In this document: positions 8,665 to 16,875 of the stretch, piece after piece
How positions within the stretch are numbered: the stretch's first letter is position 1
Layout: each line of letters starts with the position of its first letter
NCBI GenBank assembly: GCA_036170535.1
Contig: JAVHPJ010000116.1
Span: 65,087 to 129,086, forward strand
Direction of reading: 5' to 3'
Source of the DNA: SSF53 sp036170535
GTDB taxonomy: Bacteria > Spirochaetota > Leptospiria > Leptospirales > Leptonemataceae
DNA length: 64,000 bases
Translations under genes and position numbers: made by a program
The notes under the pieces: generated by a model
What the model was told of the DNA's origin: nothing
Database searches by the model: none
The model's input: the letters and a program-made list of their open reading frames with translations, nothing else

Positions 8665-9006
8665 TCAGTCATCGGACGCGCCCCCGGTCTGGATGCTGTG
8701 CAGGTACTCATCGAGACGATCAAAGCGCGCCTCCCAGAATCGCCGGTACTGCTCGACCCACTCGGACGCCTCCTTGAGCGGCGCGGACTCCAGCCGGCAG
8801 GGTCGCCACTGCGCGGACCGGCTGCGCGAAATCAGTCCGGCTCGCTCGAGGGCCTTCAAATGTTTCGAGATGGCCGGCAGGCTGAGTTCAAAATTCTCGG
8901 CAATTTCGGTCACGCCGGCCTCGCCATCGGCCAGTTTGACAAGAATCGCCCGGCGGGTCGGATCGGCGAGGGCCGCAAAGGTAGCGCTGAGGGGGTCGGC
9001 GAGCAT
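8665..9006 (-). CDS. ArsR-family transcriptional regulator
   Basis: 113 residues with the winged-helix pattern FAALADPTRRAILVKLADGE, the recognition helix SLPAISKHLKALERAGLI, and a wing. It lacks the CxC metal motif of ArsR proper and resembles the group that controls SRPBCC and DoxX genes. The C-terminal helix (EWVEQYRRFWEARFDRLDEYL) is the usual dimer helix of this group. A strong inverted repeat just upstream (9011-9046) is a likely autoregulatory operator. Cytoplasmic DNA-binding repressor. Confidence 0.9.
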   Translation of the reverse strand: MLADPLSATFAALADPTRRAILVKLADGEAGVTEIAENFELSLPAISKHLKALERAGLISRSRSAQWRPCRLESAPLKEASEWVEQYRRFWEARFDRLDEYLHSIQTGGASDD

Positions 9007-9010
9007 GTGT

Positions 9011-9046
9011 ATTTTACCTTTCAGTTAATTAACCACTTGGTAAAAT
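9011..9046. promoter_or_regulatory. Inverted repeat upstream of the arsR gene, likely operator
   Basis: Perfect 8-base arms ATTTTACC (9011-9018) and GGTAAAAT (9039-9046) enclose an AT-rich stretch with TTAATTAA, directly before the arsR start at 9006. A second, tighter dyad (TTAACCACTTGGTAA, 9029-9043) lies inside. The position fits binding of the ArsR dimer over the promoter. Inferred, not tested. Confidence 0.55.
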
Positions 9047-9174
9047 ATTGAAAAATGTCAAGCGGTTTCACGAGGCGGGTCTGGCGGGAGCATTGTAAAA
9101 AATCCGGGCCAGGGAGCGCCGGCCGGGATCAAGAAGGGATTGTCCAGGGCCCGGCCCGGCGGCCGCTTGTAGCC

Positions 9175-10302
9175 ATGCGCTTCCCGCTTACGTATCTGAC
9201 GGCCGCTGGCGCCGTCCTGGCCGCGGCTCTCGCGACGCAGGGCTGCCGCCTGGACGCAGCGTGCTCGGACCTCGACCCGAACTGCGCGCCCCTGGCCTTT
9301 CTCGCCTACGCCCCCGCGTCCGCCGGCTATCCGCGCGCCGTATTCACGGCGAACGTGACGGCCGGCACAATCTCAATCCTGAGCGTCAACTCCTCAAGCG
9401 GGGAGCTTGAAAATGCAGGCGCCATGACGCCGACCCTGCCCCTGTCCTATCTGGCCGCGCATCCTTCGCAGGACTTCGTTTACGGACTGAACGGCGGCGG
9501 AGTGAACCTGCTGTCGCTGCGCTACGATGCTTCAGCCCGCACGCTGACGCAGGTTACTAACGCTTTCAGCGCGGCCGGCAGCGCACTCTCGGTGCACATC
9601 GATCCCTCGGGAAATTTTGTGCACGTTTCTGACGACGCGAATTCACAGATACATACCTTTAATGTGGTTCCGGACAGTTTTCAGGCGACATTCAGCAACA
9701 CCTTCGGCGTCGGCAACAACCCGCGCAAATTCACGTATGCGACCATCGCCGGCGTGAGCCTGATTTACGTTCCATTAAATCCGGGGGGCGACGGCATTGA
9801 AAGCTACACGATCAACACGACTACCGGACTGCTGACCGTCGCGGGGAGTCAGGCTGTGGCGGGATTTAATTACGAGCTGCTTGTGCGCGGCAGCGCAGGC
9901 TGGCTCCTGAGCGGCGACGGACGCGTGCAAGCGATGCAACTGGATTCCCTCGGCAGCTTCACGTTGTCCGGCGCACAGGTGAATCCATTGACATCCATTC
10001 AGGACTGCGTGTTGCATCCGACTCTGAATATAGCCTACACGATCAACAACGCGACAAACCTGATGACGCCGCTCGAGCTGACCGCTGATGGCGCTGTAGC
10101 CCAAAACGCGCTGGCGCTTGCGACGGGAACCAGTCCCTTTCGCATCGCGATCAGCCGCAATGGCAAGCTACTGTTTGTAACCAGCACGAGCGACAACCTG
10201 CTGACCGTCTATCGTGTGGACGCCCTCGGCGTTCCCGCTCTGCTTGCGTCGTATCCGACCGGGACGAATCCCCAGGGCATTGCGGTGCTTGAGACCCGCT
10301 GA
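9175..10302 (+). CDS. Lactonase-like beta-propeller lipoprotein
   Basis: 375 residues from ATG 9175 (frame open from 9055, but the signal peptide fixes the start). The leader MRFPLTYLTAAGAVLAAALA ends in a loose lipobox TQGC, followed by a Cys-rich head GCRLDAACSDLDPNC. The body shows repeated blades of the 6-phosphogluconolactonase/YVTN type, such as YLAAHPSQDFVYGLN, LSVHIDPSGNFVHVSDD, CVLHPTLNIAYTINN and RIAISRNGKLLFVTS, ending TGTNPQGIAVLE. Probably an outer-leaflet propeller for binding or adhesion; enzymatic activity is doubtful. Confidence 0.82.
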   Translation: MRFPLTYLTAAGAVLAAALATQGCRLDAACSDLDPNCAPLAFLAYAPASAGYPRAVFTANVTAGTISILSVNSSSGELENAGAMTPTLPLSYLAAHPSQDFVYGLNGGGVNLLSLRYDASARTLTQVTNAFSAAGSALSVHIDPSGNFVHVSDDANSQIHTFNVVPDSFQATFSNTFGVGNNPRKFTYATIAGVSLIYVPLNPGGDGIESYTINTTTGLLTVAGSQAVAGFNYELLVRGSAGWLLSGDGRVQAMQLDSLGSFTLSGAQVNPLTSIQDCVLHPTLNIAYTINNATNLMTPLELTADGAVAQNALALATGTSPFRIAISRNGKLLFVTSTSDNLLTVYRVDALGVPALLASYPTGTNPQGIAVLETR

Positions 10303-10338
10303 GCGTCAAAACCGTCCGCGAAGCGGGACTTTGCGCGA

Positions 10339-10587
10339 TCATGGCGCCGGCGAGTTCTGCTGTAAGCCGCGCTCACGCACTTCGGTCCGTAACATGTGAT
10401 CGTTCCAGTAAATCCAGACGTAGTGGACGCCCATAAAAAATACGCCCAGCCCGAATATCACAATAGCGAAGCGCACGGTCGGCCGACGAAATTCGTCAAT
10501 GCTGTACAACCAGCGCCGGTGCAGCAGGCCGGCGGCGATCAAAAGCAGGTACACGCCCGCCAGACTGTAAATCACAAAGAAGAACAT
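10339..10587 (-). CDS. Small two-helix membrane protein
   Basis: 82 residues with helices at about 2-22 (FFFVIYSLAGVYLLLIAAGLL) and 40-62 (FAIVIFGLGVFFMGVHYVWIY) and a polar tail. I know no family. It overlaps the end of the ROK kinase gene by 16 bases on the same strand, which implies translation from the same message. Membrane location is clear; function is unknown. Confidence 0.6.
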   Translation of the reverse strand: MFFFVIYSLAGVYLLLIAAGLLHRRWLYSIDEFRRPTVRFAIVIFGLGVFFMGVHYVWIYWNDHMLRTEVRERGLQQNSPAP

Positions 10588-11534
10588 AAACGTTTCGCAA
10601 ATACGGCCGCTCCCTTCGGCCCGGCCAGATCGCCCAGGCGCGCAAGCCGCAATTCCGGCGGCGCGGCGATGCAGTGCCTGCGCATGTGCCGCTCGATATG
10701 CGGCAGGAGCGCCTTGCCCATCGCTTCCATCATGCCGCCGCCAAGAATGATGAGTTCGGGCTCAAGGAAATTCGCGGCCTGCGACAAACCCGCGCCGAGA
10801 TGACGCGCATAATAATCTTCCATCAGCTCGCGCACATAGCGATCGCCGGCCTCGTAGGCTTTTTTCAGCGAACTGGATTTTACCGGCGTCCTGGCGAGAT
10901 TGTAATCGATCAGGTCGCGCAACAGAGTCCGCTTGCCGCTGTTAAAGCGCGCCTGTATTTTTCGATTCAGCGCCCATTTACCAATATAAGCCTCCAACGA
11001 TCCGCGCACGCCGACGTCGACCTTGCGTCCGCCCACGCGCACCACCATGTGACCCACTTCGCCGGCGCCCCCGCGCGCGCCGGTAATCAACTCGCCGTGA
11101 TAGTGTATTGCGCCGCCCACGCCGGTGCCGCAAAAATATGCCACTGTGCATGGCGGCGGCGTTGAAAGTTCCGAAAGTTCGCCCAGGAGCCCGGCATTTA
11201 CGTCGTTGACGAGCGCGAGCGGCGCCGGACTGTCAATTGCAGCGGCCGGCCTGACATTTACCCAACCGAGATTAGGAGCGGTGCGCACCACGCCGGCTTC
11301 AACATCCACAAGGCCCGGCGCGCAAAGTCCGACGCCCTTGAGTTCGAGCGACAGTTCGCCGGCCCGCGCGCTCAGACGCGCAATCAACGCGGCAATGCGA
11401 GCCAGCACCGCCGCCTCGCCCTGCTTTGCATCCGTGTCCACTTTGTCGTGCGCCAGCGCCTGCAGTTTTGAATCGAACAGCGCGCCGTAAATGTTGCTTC
11501 CGCCCAGATCAACGCCCAGATACGCCGAGTTCAT
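10572..11534 (-). CDS. ROK-family sugar kinase without the zinc motif
   Basis: 320 residues. The phosphate-1 loop YLGVDLGGSNIYGAL, the adenosine-side FCGTGVGGAIHYHGELI and the catalytic-region ALVNDVNAGLLGEL with GARGGAGEVGHM show a ROK kinase such as glucokinase, fructokinase or N-acetylmannosamine kinase. The usual ROK zinc signature CxCGxxGC is replaced by VDVGVRGS, so all zinc cysteines are gone, while LEAYIG after it is kept. It follows gmhA by five bases, so the pair is probably an operon for sugar-phosphate work. Cytoplasmic. The substrate is not determined. Confidence 0.85.
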   Translation of the reverse strand: MNSAYLGVDLGGSNIYGALFDSKLQALAHDKVDTDAKQGEAAVLARIAALIARLSARAGELSLELKGVGLCAPGLVDVEAGVVRTAPNLGWVNVRPAAAIDSPAPLALVNDVNAGLLGELSELSTPPPCTVAYFCGTGVGGAIHYHGELITGARGGAGEVGHMVVRVGGRKVDVGVRGSLEAYIGKWALNRKIQARFNSGKRTLLRDLIDYNLARTPVKSSSLKKAYEAGDRYVRELMEDYYARHLGAGLSQAANFLEPELIILGGGMMEAMGKALLPHIERHMRRHCIAAPPELRLARLGDLAGPKGAAVFAKRLCSSL

Positions 11535-11539
11535 GCGAG

Positions 11540-12133
11540 TTACTCAAAGCCGTAGAGTTCGCGTTCCACTATCGCGCACAAAATCTGGCCGATCATGATA
11601 TGGCACTCTTGAATTCGTGCGGTTTCATCGGTGGGCGCGACTATCACGTGATCGACCAGATCCCGTTTTTCTTTCAGAAGCCGACCGCCGTCGCCGCCGG
11701 TGAAAACGATGTTCACCATGCCTTTGCTGCGCGCCACAGCCAACGCTTCCAGAACGTTTCGGGAATTGCCCGAGGTGGTGATGCCCAGCAACGCGTCGCC
11801 CTGTCGCCCCAGGCCTTCCACCTGCCGCGAAAAGATAAAATCAAAACCAAAGTCGTTGCCGCACGCAGTGATCGCGCTGGAATCCGCTGCGAGGGACAGC
11901 GCCGGCAGACTCGGCCGTTCCGGTTTCGCCCGGTAGCGGATGCTGAGCTCAGTTGCGATATGCTGGGCGTCGCCCGCACTGCCGCCGTTGCCGCAGCACA
12001 GGAGCTTGCCGCCGTCGCGCAGCACGGCGGCGAGGGCCAGACCGGCCGCAGCTATATCCTGCGCCGAGGCGTCCATCAAGCGCCGTTTCGTCTGGATGCT
12101 GCGTTCAATATGTTCGCGGACCAATGTAAGCAT
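11540..12133 (-). CDS. gmhA: Phosphoheptose isomerase GmhA (SIS domain)
   Basis: GmhA converts sedoheptulose 7-phosphate to D-glycero-manno-heptose 7-phosphate, the first step to ADP-heptose for the LPS core. Seen: CCGNGGSAGDAQHIATEL, the phosphate-loop GITTSGNSRNVLEAL and the late TDETARIQECHIMIGQILC helix with the conserved E and H. From ATG 12133 (MLTLVREHIE) it has 197 residues, the family length; the frame continues to 12205 without family features. It precedes the ROK kinase by five bases. Confidence 0.9.
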   Translation of the reverse strand: MLTLVREHIERSIQTKRRLMDASAQDIAAAGLALAAVLRDGGKLLCCGNGGSAGDAQHIATELSIRYRAKPERPSLPALSLAADSSAITACGNDFGFDFIFSRQVEGLGRQGDALLGITTSGNSRNVLEALAVARSKGMVNIVFTGGDGGRLLKEKRDLVDHVIVAPTDETARIQECHIMIGQILCAIVERELYGFE

Positions 12134-12354
12134 ACGTTTGTTTGCGCCGGAGAGCGCAGCCGTCAGACAGACCGCCCCGGATGGACTGCCAAGTAGATTT
12201 TGCACGGAGGTCGCGCGCGGCGGCGTCGAAAACCGGCGGTCCCGCGCCGTCGGAGGCGATTTCGAGTCGACGCAATGCCGCCGCCGCGGGCCGCTTGCTT
12301 GAGCCGACCGTATTCCGGCATGCTGGAAAAGTTTCGGCGGCGCCGCGGAGACCT

Positions 12355-13176
12355 ATGTACAACTATCCGTTCTTTCAGGTTGAGAAGGATGTATCCAGCC
12401 GGGTGGCGCGCGTATATCTGAATCGGCCCGATGCGCGCAACTCCATGAACTGGAGCTTCTGGCGCGATCTGCCATTGCTGGTGGACGAGCTGGATCGCGA
12501 TGCGGAGGTGCGCGCGGTCGTGGTTCTGGCGCGCGGCAAGTCCTTCAGCATGGGTTTGGATCTTCTCGAGTTCTTTGAAATGTACGCCGACGTAATCCGG
12601 TCGGAAACAGCGGACGGTCGCGAAAAACTCCTGCAGTTGATACTTGCGATGCAGTCCGGGCTTAACCGCATCGCCGCGAGTCCCAAGGCCTGGATCGCCG
12701 GAATTCAGAAACATTGCGTCGGCGGCGGCCTCGACTTGATCGCCGCCTGCGACATTCGCTATTGCACGGATGACGCGAGCTTTTCATTGCGCGAAACGAA
12801 GGTGGCGATTGTCGCCGACATGGGCAGCCTCAATCGATTGCCGGGCATCATCGGCATGTCGAACACGCGGCTTATGGCGCTAACCGGCCGCGACTTCAGC
12901 GCAAGCGAGGCGCAGCGGATGGGACTGGTCAGCGAGACTTTTCCGGACCAGTCGGCGATGAACGCTGCTGCGGAGAAAACAGCGCGCGAGATCGCCGCCA
13001 ATCCCGCCATCGCAGTCCGCGGAACCAAGCAGGTTCTCAACTATGGACAGAATCACAGCGTCGAAGACGGGCTGCACTACGTGGCGGTCTGGAATGCAAG
13101 CATGCTCGACAGTCTCGACTTGCGCGAATTCATTTCGGCGTTTCGGGAGAAACGGCGACCCAGGTTTCAGGACTGA
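12355..13176 (+). CDS. Enoyl-CoA hydratase/isomerase family, dienoyl-CoA isomerase type
   Basis: 273 residues from ATG 12355. The crotonase fold shows NRPDARNSMNW, the first oxyanion segment KSFSMGLDL and the second KHCVGGGLDLIAACDIR. In SLRETKVAIVADMGSLNRLP the E and the D of ADMG match the acid residues of delta3,5-delta2,4-dienoyl-CoA isomerases rather than the two glutamates of ordinary hydratases. It probably helps degrade unsaturated fatty acids and fits the Etf and acyl-CoA dehydrogenase genes elsewhere in the window. The upstream open frame from 12142 lacks coding features. Confidence 0.85.
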   Translation: MYNYPFFQVEKDVSSRVARVYLNRPDARNSMNWSFWRDLPLLVDELDRDAEVRAVVVLARGKSFSMGLDLLEFFEMYADVIRSETADGREKLLQLILAMQSGLNRIAASPKAWIAGIQKHCVGGGLDLIAACDIRYCTDDASFSLRETKVAIVADMGSLNRLPGIIGMSNTRLMALTGRDFSASEAQRMGLVSETFPDQSAMNAAAEKTAREIAANPAIAVRGTKQVLNYGQNHSVEDGLHYVAVWNASMLDSLDLREFISAFREKRRPRFQD

Positions 13177-13209
13177 TTGCATTTTTGCGCACCTGCGCGC
13201 GTCGCGACT

Positions 13210-14058
13210 ATGCCGGAACTTCCCGACCTTGTTCATATCGAAGCGCGCCTCCAACCTTGCGTCGGCTGGCGCGTCATTGGCGTTCAGATAAAAGAGCCGA
13301 TCGTGCTGCGCAACTTGAGCGGCGGCCCCGGCCTCGACGCCGCGCTGCCCGGCTGCACGCTCAAGGCCACTAAACGCCACGGTCCGTTCCTTCGCCTTGA
13401 GTTTGGCGCGTTGGATCTGATCATTCACCCCATGCTCGCCGGCCGATTTTCCCTGGGGCCGGACGGCTCGCGACGGGCGCTCTGCTTCGAATTGACTTTC
13501 GATCAGGGCGTCCTGCGCTATCTCGACGACAAAAAGATGGGCAAGGTCTACCTGGCGCGGACCGGCGAAACCGCAGCGATTCCCGGCTATGACTCCCAGG
13601 GCGTGAGCATTGTTTCGCCTGAGTTTACTGAAGCTGAGTTTCTGCAACGCATCGCCGCAAGTCGCCAGCAGGTGCGAGCCTTTCTGATGGATCAAGCGCG
13701 ACTGAGCGCTATCGGCAACGCCTATGCGGATGAAATCCTGTTTGATGCCGGACTCCATCCTAAAGCGCTCTGCACCCGCCTGGACGAGCCGGCGCGCAAG
13801 CGTTTGTACGCCAGCGTGCGCGCTGTAATTCAGCGCGGCATTGAGGCGGTCGCATCGGCCAACCGCCCCCTCGAAGACAAAGTGCGGGATCACATGTTGG
13901 TGCGAAACCGCAAAGACGAACCGTGCCCGCGTTGCGGCGCAAAGATTCGTCGCGCGAACGTGCTGGGTTGGGACAGTTTTTTCTGTCCGCAATGCCAGCC
14001 CGATTCGCGCAAGAGCCTTATTGATTGGAGCACAGTGAAGAAGCCGTCGACGTCATAG
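13210..14058 (+). CDS. Formamidopyrimidine-DNA glycosylase family (Fpg/Nei)
   Basis: 282 residues starting MPELPDLVHI at 13210, the family N-terminus with catalytic Pro and Glu after Met removal. Further signs: TKRHGPFL with the conserved Lys, the H2TH region QQVRAFLMDQARLSAIGNAYADEIL, and a C-terminal zinc finger CPRCG...CPQC. It removes oxidised purines (8-oxoguanine, FaPy) and nicks the strand. Position 6 is Asp where Fpg usually has Glu, so an Fpg/Nei-like member rather than a strict MutM is possible. It follows the crotonase gene by 33 bases, and its end overlaps the convergent merR by 41 bases. Confidence 0.9.
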   Translation: MPELPDLVHIEARLQPCVGWRVIGVQIKEPIVLRNLSGGPGLDAALPGCTLKATKRHGPFLRLEFGALDLIIHPMLAGRFSLGPDGSRRALCFELTFDQGVLRYLDDKKMGKVYLARTGETAAIPGYDSQGVSIVSPEFTEAEFLQRIAASRQQVRAFLMDQARLSAIGNAYADEILFDAGLHPKALCTRLDEPARKRLYASVRAVIQRGIEAVASANRPLEDKVRDHMLVRNRKDEPCPRCGAKIRRANVLGWDSFFCPQCQPDSRKSLIDWSTVKKPSTS

Positions 14059-14428
14059 CCGTCGGCATGGCGGAAGCGGCGCCCATCGCCGGCGCGGCGG
14101 CGGAGTTCCGCAGTTCCTGCGCGATGCCGCTGATGGTCTCAATCTGCGCTCGCGTTGCGGCAAGCCAGGCGTCCAGTTCCACGGCCACGCGGCCGGCCTC
14201 GCCGGAGCTTTCCAGATTCAAAAACTCACGGATCTTCCGCGGCGAAAATCCCGCTGTCCGATAGGCCGCGATGCGCATGGCGACAGGAATCTGAAACGGC
14301 TTGTAATAGCGATATCCATTAGTCTCATCCACCAGAGCGGGACGAAGTATATCGCCTTCATCCAGAAAGCGTAACGCCTTCACAGACAGGCCGGACATCT
14401 CCGAAAAACGGCTGATCTTAAATAACAT
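14018..14428 (-). CDS. MerR-family transcriptional regulator
   Basis: 136 residues. The N-terminal winged helix is clear: FKISRFSEMSGLSVKALRFLDEGDILRP, then NGYRYYKPFQIPVAMRIAAYRTAGFSPRKIREFL, the MerR DNA-binding signature. A short coiled coil follows (ELDAWLAATRAQIETISGIAQEL), then an Ala/Ser/Met-rich tail that is read antisense to the end of fpg. The effector is unknown; there are no metal-binding cysteines in the usual place. A small dyad AAACTC/GAGTTT sits about 20 bases upstream (14449-14467), which may be its operator. Confidence 0.85.
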   Translation of the reverse strand: MLFKISRFSEMSGLSVKALRFLDEGDILRPALVDETNGYRYYKPFQIPVAMRIAAYRTAGFSPRKIREFLNLESSGEAGRVAVELDAWLAATRAQIETISGIAQELRNSAAAPAMGAASAMPTAMTSTASSLCSNQ

Positions 14429-14794
14429 TCTGGCGCCTCCACGAATTGAAACTCAACGCTCGAGTTTTTTTGGTCGGTCTGCGCATTACGCGCGCCGTAC
14501 TTATTACTACAAGTCCTGCCTCTCGAACGCGCCAAATTTTTCAATTTTTTTACCGAGCAAAATGGTTTTGTGCACAACAAATTTGCAGATTTTTCCGGTT
14601 CGCAATGTTGCGTGCACTTCACGCCGCTATTGCAGCAGTTCACTCCCTGCTTACGCCTTGCATTATTTCACACCCGATTCGCAAGGGCGTTACGTGAAGA
14701 CGACGCGTGGGGAATGTCACTGCGTTCCTGCGCGCTGATGGCGCATTTTTTCGCCCGGAATGGCGCGCCATGTACACGCCGCATGTATTCAACC
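14429..14794. other. Intergenic region between merR and a lipoprotein gene
   Basis: No gene is supported. The first part is AT-rich (14460-14600, with runs of T), consistent with divergent promoters. A short dyad with a T-run (14449-14472) may be a merR operator. An open frame from 14570 runs into the lipoprotein gene, but its residues have no signal or family features. Confidence 0.6.
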
Positions 14795-14813
14795 CCGAAG
14801 GCCAGACCTTCGG
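14795..14813 (+). promoter_or_regulatory. Hairpin overlapping a strong ribosome binding site
   Basis: CCGAAGG (14795-14801) and CCTTCGG (14807-14813) form a perfect 7-base stem with a CCAGA loop. The last two G bases are also the first bases of the Shine-Dalgarno GGAGGA, nine bases before ATG 14822. It could damp translation or protect the 5' end of the message. Confidence 0.5.
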
Positions 14814-14821
14814 AGGAAAGA

Positions 14822-15709
14822 ATGAATATCAAATTTTCCGGCGCTGTAATTGGCGCCGTCCTGTTAATGGGCGCAGCCGCGACTTGCAACGGCAGCGCTT
14901 CCAATGACGACGCAACCCTGCTCGGGCTGACCGCCCTGGCGCTGCAGCCTGTTGTGCAAGGATCGCCGGAGGCGCGCTCCGCTGCCGCCGCGGCGATCAA
15001 CGTCGCAAACGGAACCGCTCAGGCGGGATCGACGCCGGCCAACTTTGCGCTGAACGCCATTGAGCCCAAGCAGCTGCTGGCGATTGCACGCAACAGACTT
15101 ATCGCGCGCCAGCTCAGCGTGCGCCCCCAATCCATTCCGACGGCGATGACCTGCGCGGATGGAACGTGCGACTTCAATGGCGACGAAGTGGTAAACGGAA
15201 CCTTCAACTGTGCAGGCGGCGGAACGGCGACGGCCAACGGCGTAACGCTGCATCGTACCAATGCGTTTCCGAATCTGGATATCACCGTCGACGGCAGCTA
15301 CACCTTTAACGCTTGTAAGCAACTGGGCATGGACTACGGCAGCCTGCCGGTAGTCGGCTACCGTAACTTTACGCTGAGCGGAGATTTGACGCTGGACTAC
15401 GCCGCTTCCGGAACGATTTCCGGAGACGCTACCACGGTGCATGGCGTTGTAACTGCGCAAGGCAGTCTCCAATCTGACGGACTGACCGTCGATGGAGCGA
15501 ACCACGCGTTTGATATCACGGTCGCCTCTCAAGATACCAGTCATGGCGACTACTCCCAGGCGCAGTCAGCCGATCCGCGGATCATCTTTACGTTGAACGG
15601 AAACGTAAGCATCAGCGGCACAGTGGACGGCGAGTCGGTCGTCATCAAGACGCCTTACTCGGGCGTGGTAGTTTGCCGCACGTCCGGCACTTCGATTATC
15701 TGCCAGTAA
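14822..15709 (+). CDS. Putative lipoprotein with repetitive beta structure
   Basis: 295 residues with a strong GGAGGA ribosome binding site before ATG 14822. Signal MNIKFSGAVIGAVLLMGAAATC with lipobox AATC. After an Ala-rich helical part, the mature region is rich in G, T, N and S and looks like repeated beta strands (CDFNGDEVVNGTFNC, YRNFTLSGDLTLDYAASGTI). It contains several Cys, possibly disulfide-bonded. I do not recognise a family. Probably surface or periplasmic; the strong translation signal and the terminator at 15731-15770 suggest a single, well-expressed gene. Confidence 0.7.
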   Translation: MNIKFSGAVIGAVLLMGAAATCNGSASNDDATLLGLTALALQPVVQGSPEARSAAAAAINVANGTAQAGSTPANFALNAIEPKQLLAIARNRLIARQLSVRPQSIPTAMTCADGTCDFNGDEVVNGTFNCAGGGTATANGVTLHRTNAFPNLDITVDGSYTFNACKQLGMDYGSLPVVGYRNFTLSGDLTLDYAASGTISGDATTVHGVVTAQGSLQSDGLTVDGANHAFDITVASQDTSHGDYSQAQSADPRIIFTLNGNVSISGTVDGESVVIKTPYSGVVVCRTSGTSIICQ

Positions 15710-15730
15710 CATAGTATCGGCCGATCCTGT

Positions 15731-15770
15731 CGCCGCCTCGCCGCCAAATCCCGGCGAGACGGCGTCTTTT
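15731..15770 (+). terminator. Rho-independent terminator
   Basis: CGCCGCCTCGCCG (15731-15743) pairs with CGGCGAGACGGCG (15752-15764) with a single mismatch, followed by TCTTTT. It lies 21 bases after the stop of the lipoprotein gene. Confidence 0.75.
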
Positions 15771-15820
15771 CCAGAACTGGGAACTACGGAAGGCCGCCGG
15801 TAAGCCAGCCGCCGGCGCCT

Positions 15821-16828
15821 TCAAAATTGCAAGGTGAACGCAACATCGACTCCGTCGTAGCGCGGCGTTAAAGCTGGGCCGCCTTCGCCCTGCGGCATGC
15901 CAAAAATAGCGGACAGGGCGCCATCCAGAAGAAGCGTTCCCGCCAGAGCGCTCGTATAGTTGCGACGAATTCGCTGGAAGTCTCTGGATGAAATCCAGCG
16001 ATTGCCGTCCAGCGGATGTCGGACCAGGTCGCTGATCCGCAACGTATTCGAAAAATACAGGAATGTGCCAAGATTTGGCGTCGCTGCGTTTAAGGTAGGG
16101 CCGGCTAAAGTGTACGCAGCCGATTCCAGGTAGAACGCCGACTCCTGAATGACGCCGCCGCCGAGCGGTTGAACCGGCGCCTGGTAAAATACAACAACGT
16201 GGTAGGCCAGATAAAGTTCGAGCGATCCCAGCAGCGCGCCGCCGCCATAGCCGACGCCGTCGCCGCGGCGATGCAGGCCGGACCAACCGGGCGCCAGTCC
16301 TTCCAGGAACAGTCGCCCGCGCGACGGGGGCGCGGCCGCGTTCGCATCCCCCGCTGCAGCGGCATCCTGAGCGCTGCGATCGACCGGAGTTGCGTCCTCA
16401 AATACTCGTACAGGCGGCGCGCCTGAGGTCTCAGCCGGCGGCGAGCCAGATGCGGCCAGCGCTGGCTTATGCGGAACGCGGGCAGCGTCCGTAACGACCG
16501 CACGCTCGCGGCTCGCGGAGCGCGGCGCGGCGGACAGGCGCCGCACAGGTATCAGGGACGTCGGCTGCGTCGGATCGGATTGCAGCCCGCCAGGCGTTAC
16601 GGGTACGCGCACCGGGCCGGGTTCGATACGCAGGACGCGATCCACAGGTATGCGTTGCGCGGCGCCGTCCGGAGGCGAAACAAACAGAGTTCCCCCGCGC
16701 AACTCCGTGCGCACATTTTCGAGAACCTGGCCGTCGCGCAAATAAACGACGTCCGCATGCACCGCGAACGCGTAGAAAAAAAACGCCAACACTCCGACGC
16801 AGGAGCGAGTTTGAAATTGACGCGTCAT
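15821..16828 (-). CDS. Exported protein divergent from the ECF sigma gene
   Basis: 335 residues. Signal peptide MTRQFQTRSCVGVLAFFFYAFAVHA, then a small beta motif DVVYLRDGQVLENVRTELRG...IPVDRVLRIE (a 'DGxxxxG ... xIpxxxVxxIE' barrel common in spirochaete exported proteins), a long Pro/Ala/Arg linker, and a C-terminal half beginning GRLFLEGLAPGWSGLHRRGDG with hydrophobic stretches, possibly membrane-embedded. No known family. It shares the 90-base upstream region with the ECF sigma gene, so control by that sigma is plausible. Confidence 0.65.
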   Translation of the reverse strand: MTRQFQTRSCVGVLAFFFYAFAVHADVVYLRDGQVLENVRTELRGGTLFVSPPDGAAQRIPVDRVLRIEPGPVRVPVTPGGLQSDPTQPTSLIPVRRLSAAPRSASRERAVVTDAARVPHKPALAASGSPPAETSGAPPVRVFEDATPVDRSAQDAAAAGDANAAAPPSRGRLFLEGLAPGWSGLHRRGDGVGYGGGALLGSLELYLAYHVVVFYQAPVQPLGGGVIQESAFYLESAAYTLAGPTLNAATPNLGTFLYFSNTLRISDLVRHPLDGNRWISSRDFQRIRRNYTSALAGTLLLDGALSAIFGMPQGEGGPALTPRYDGVDVAFTLQF

Positions 16829-16875
16829 ACGGCGTACAACAATCCAAATACAATAATCTCACAAAAATCTCTGGA

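Noticed and set aside
12880..13992. 370-codon minus-strand open frame
   Set aside because: Antisense to both the crotonase and Fpg-family genes and spans the gap between them. No family features.
14570..14821. N-terminal extension of the lipoprotein at 14822
   Set aside because: The strong ribosome binding site and lipoprotein signal both point to ATG 14822; the extension has no protein-like features.
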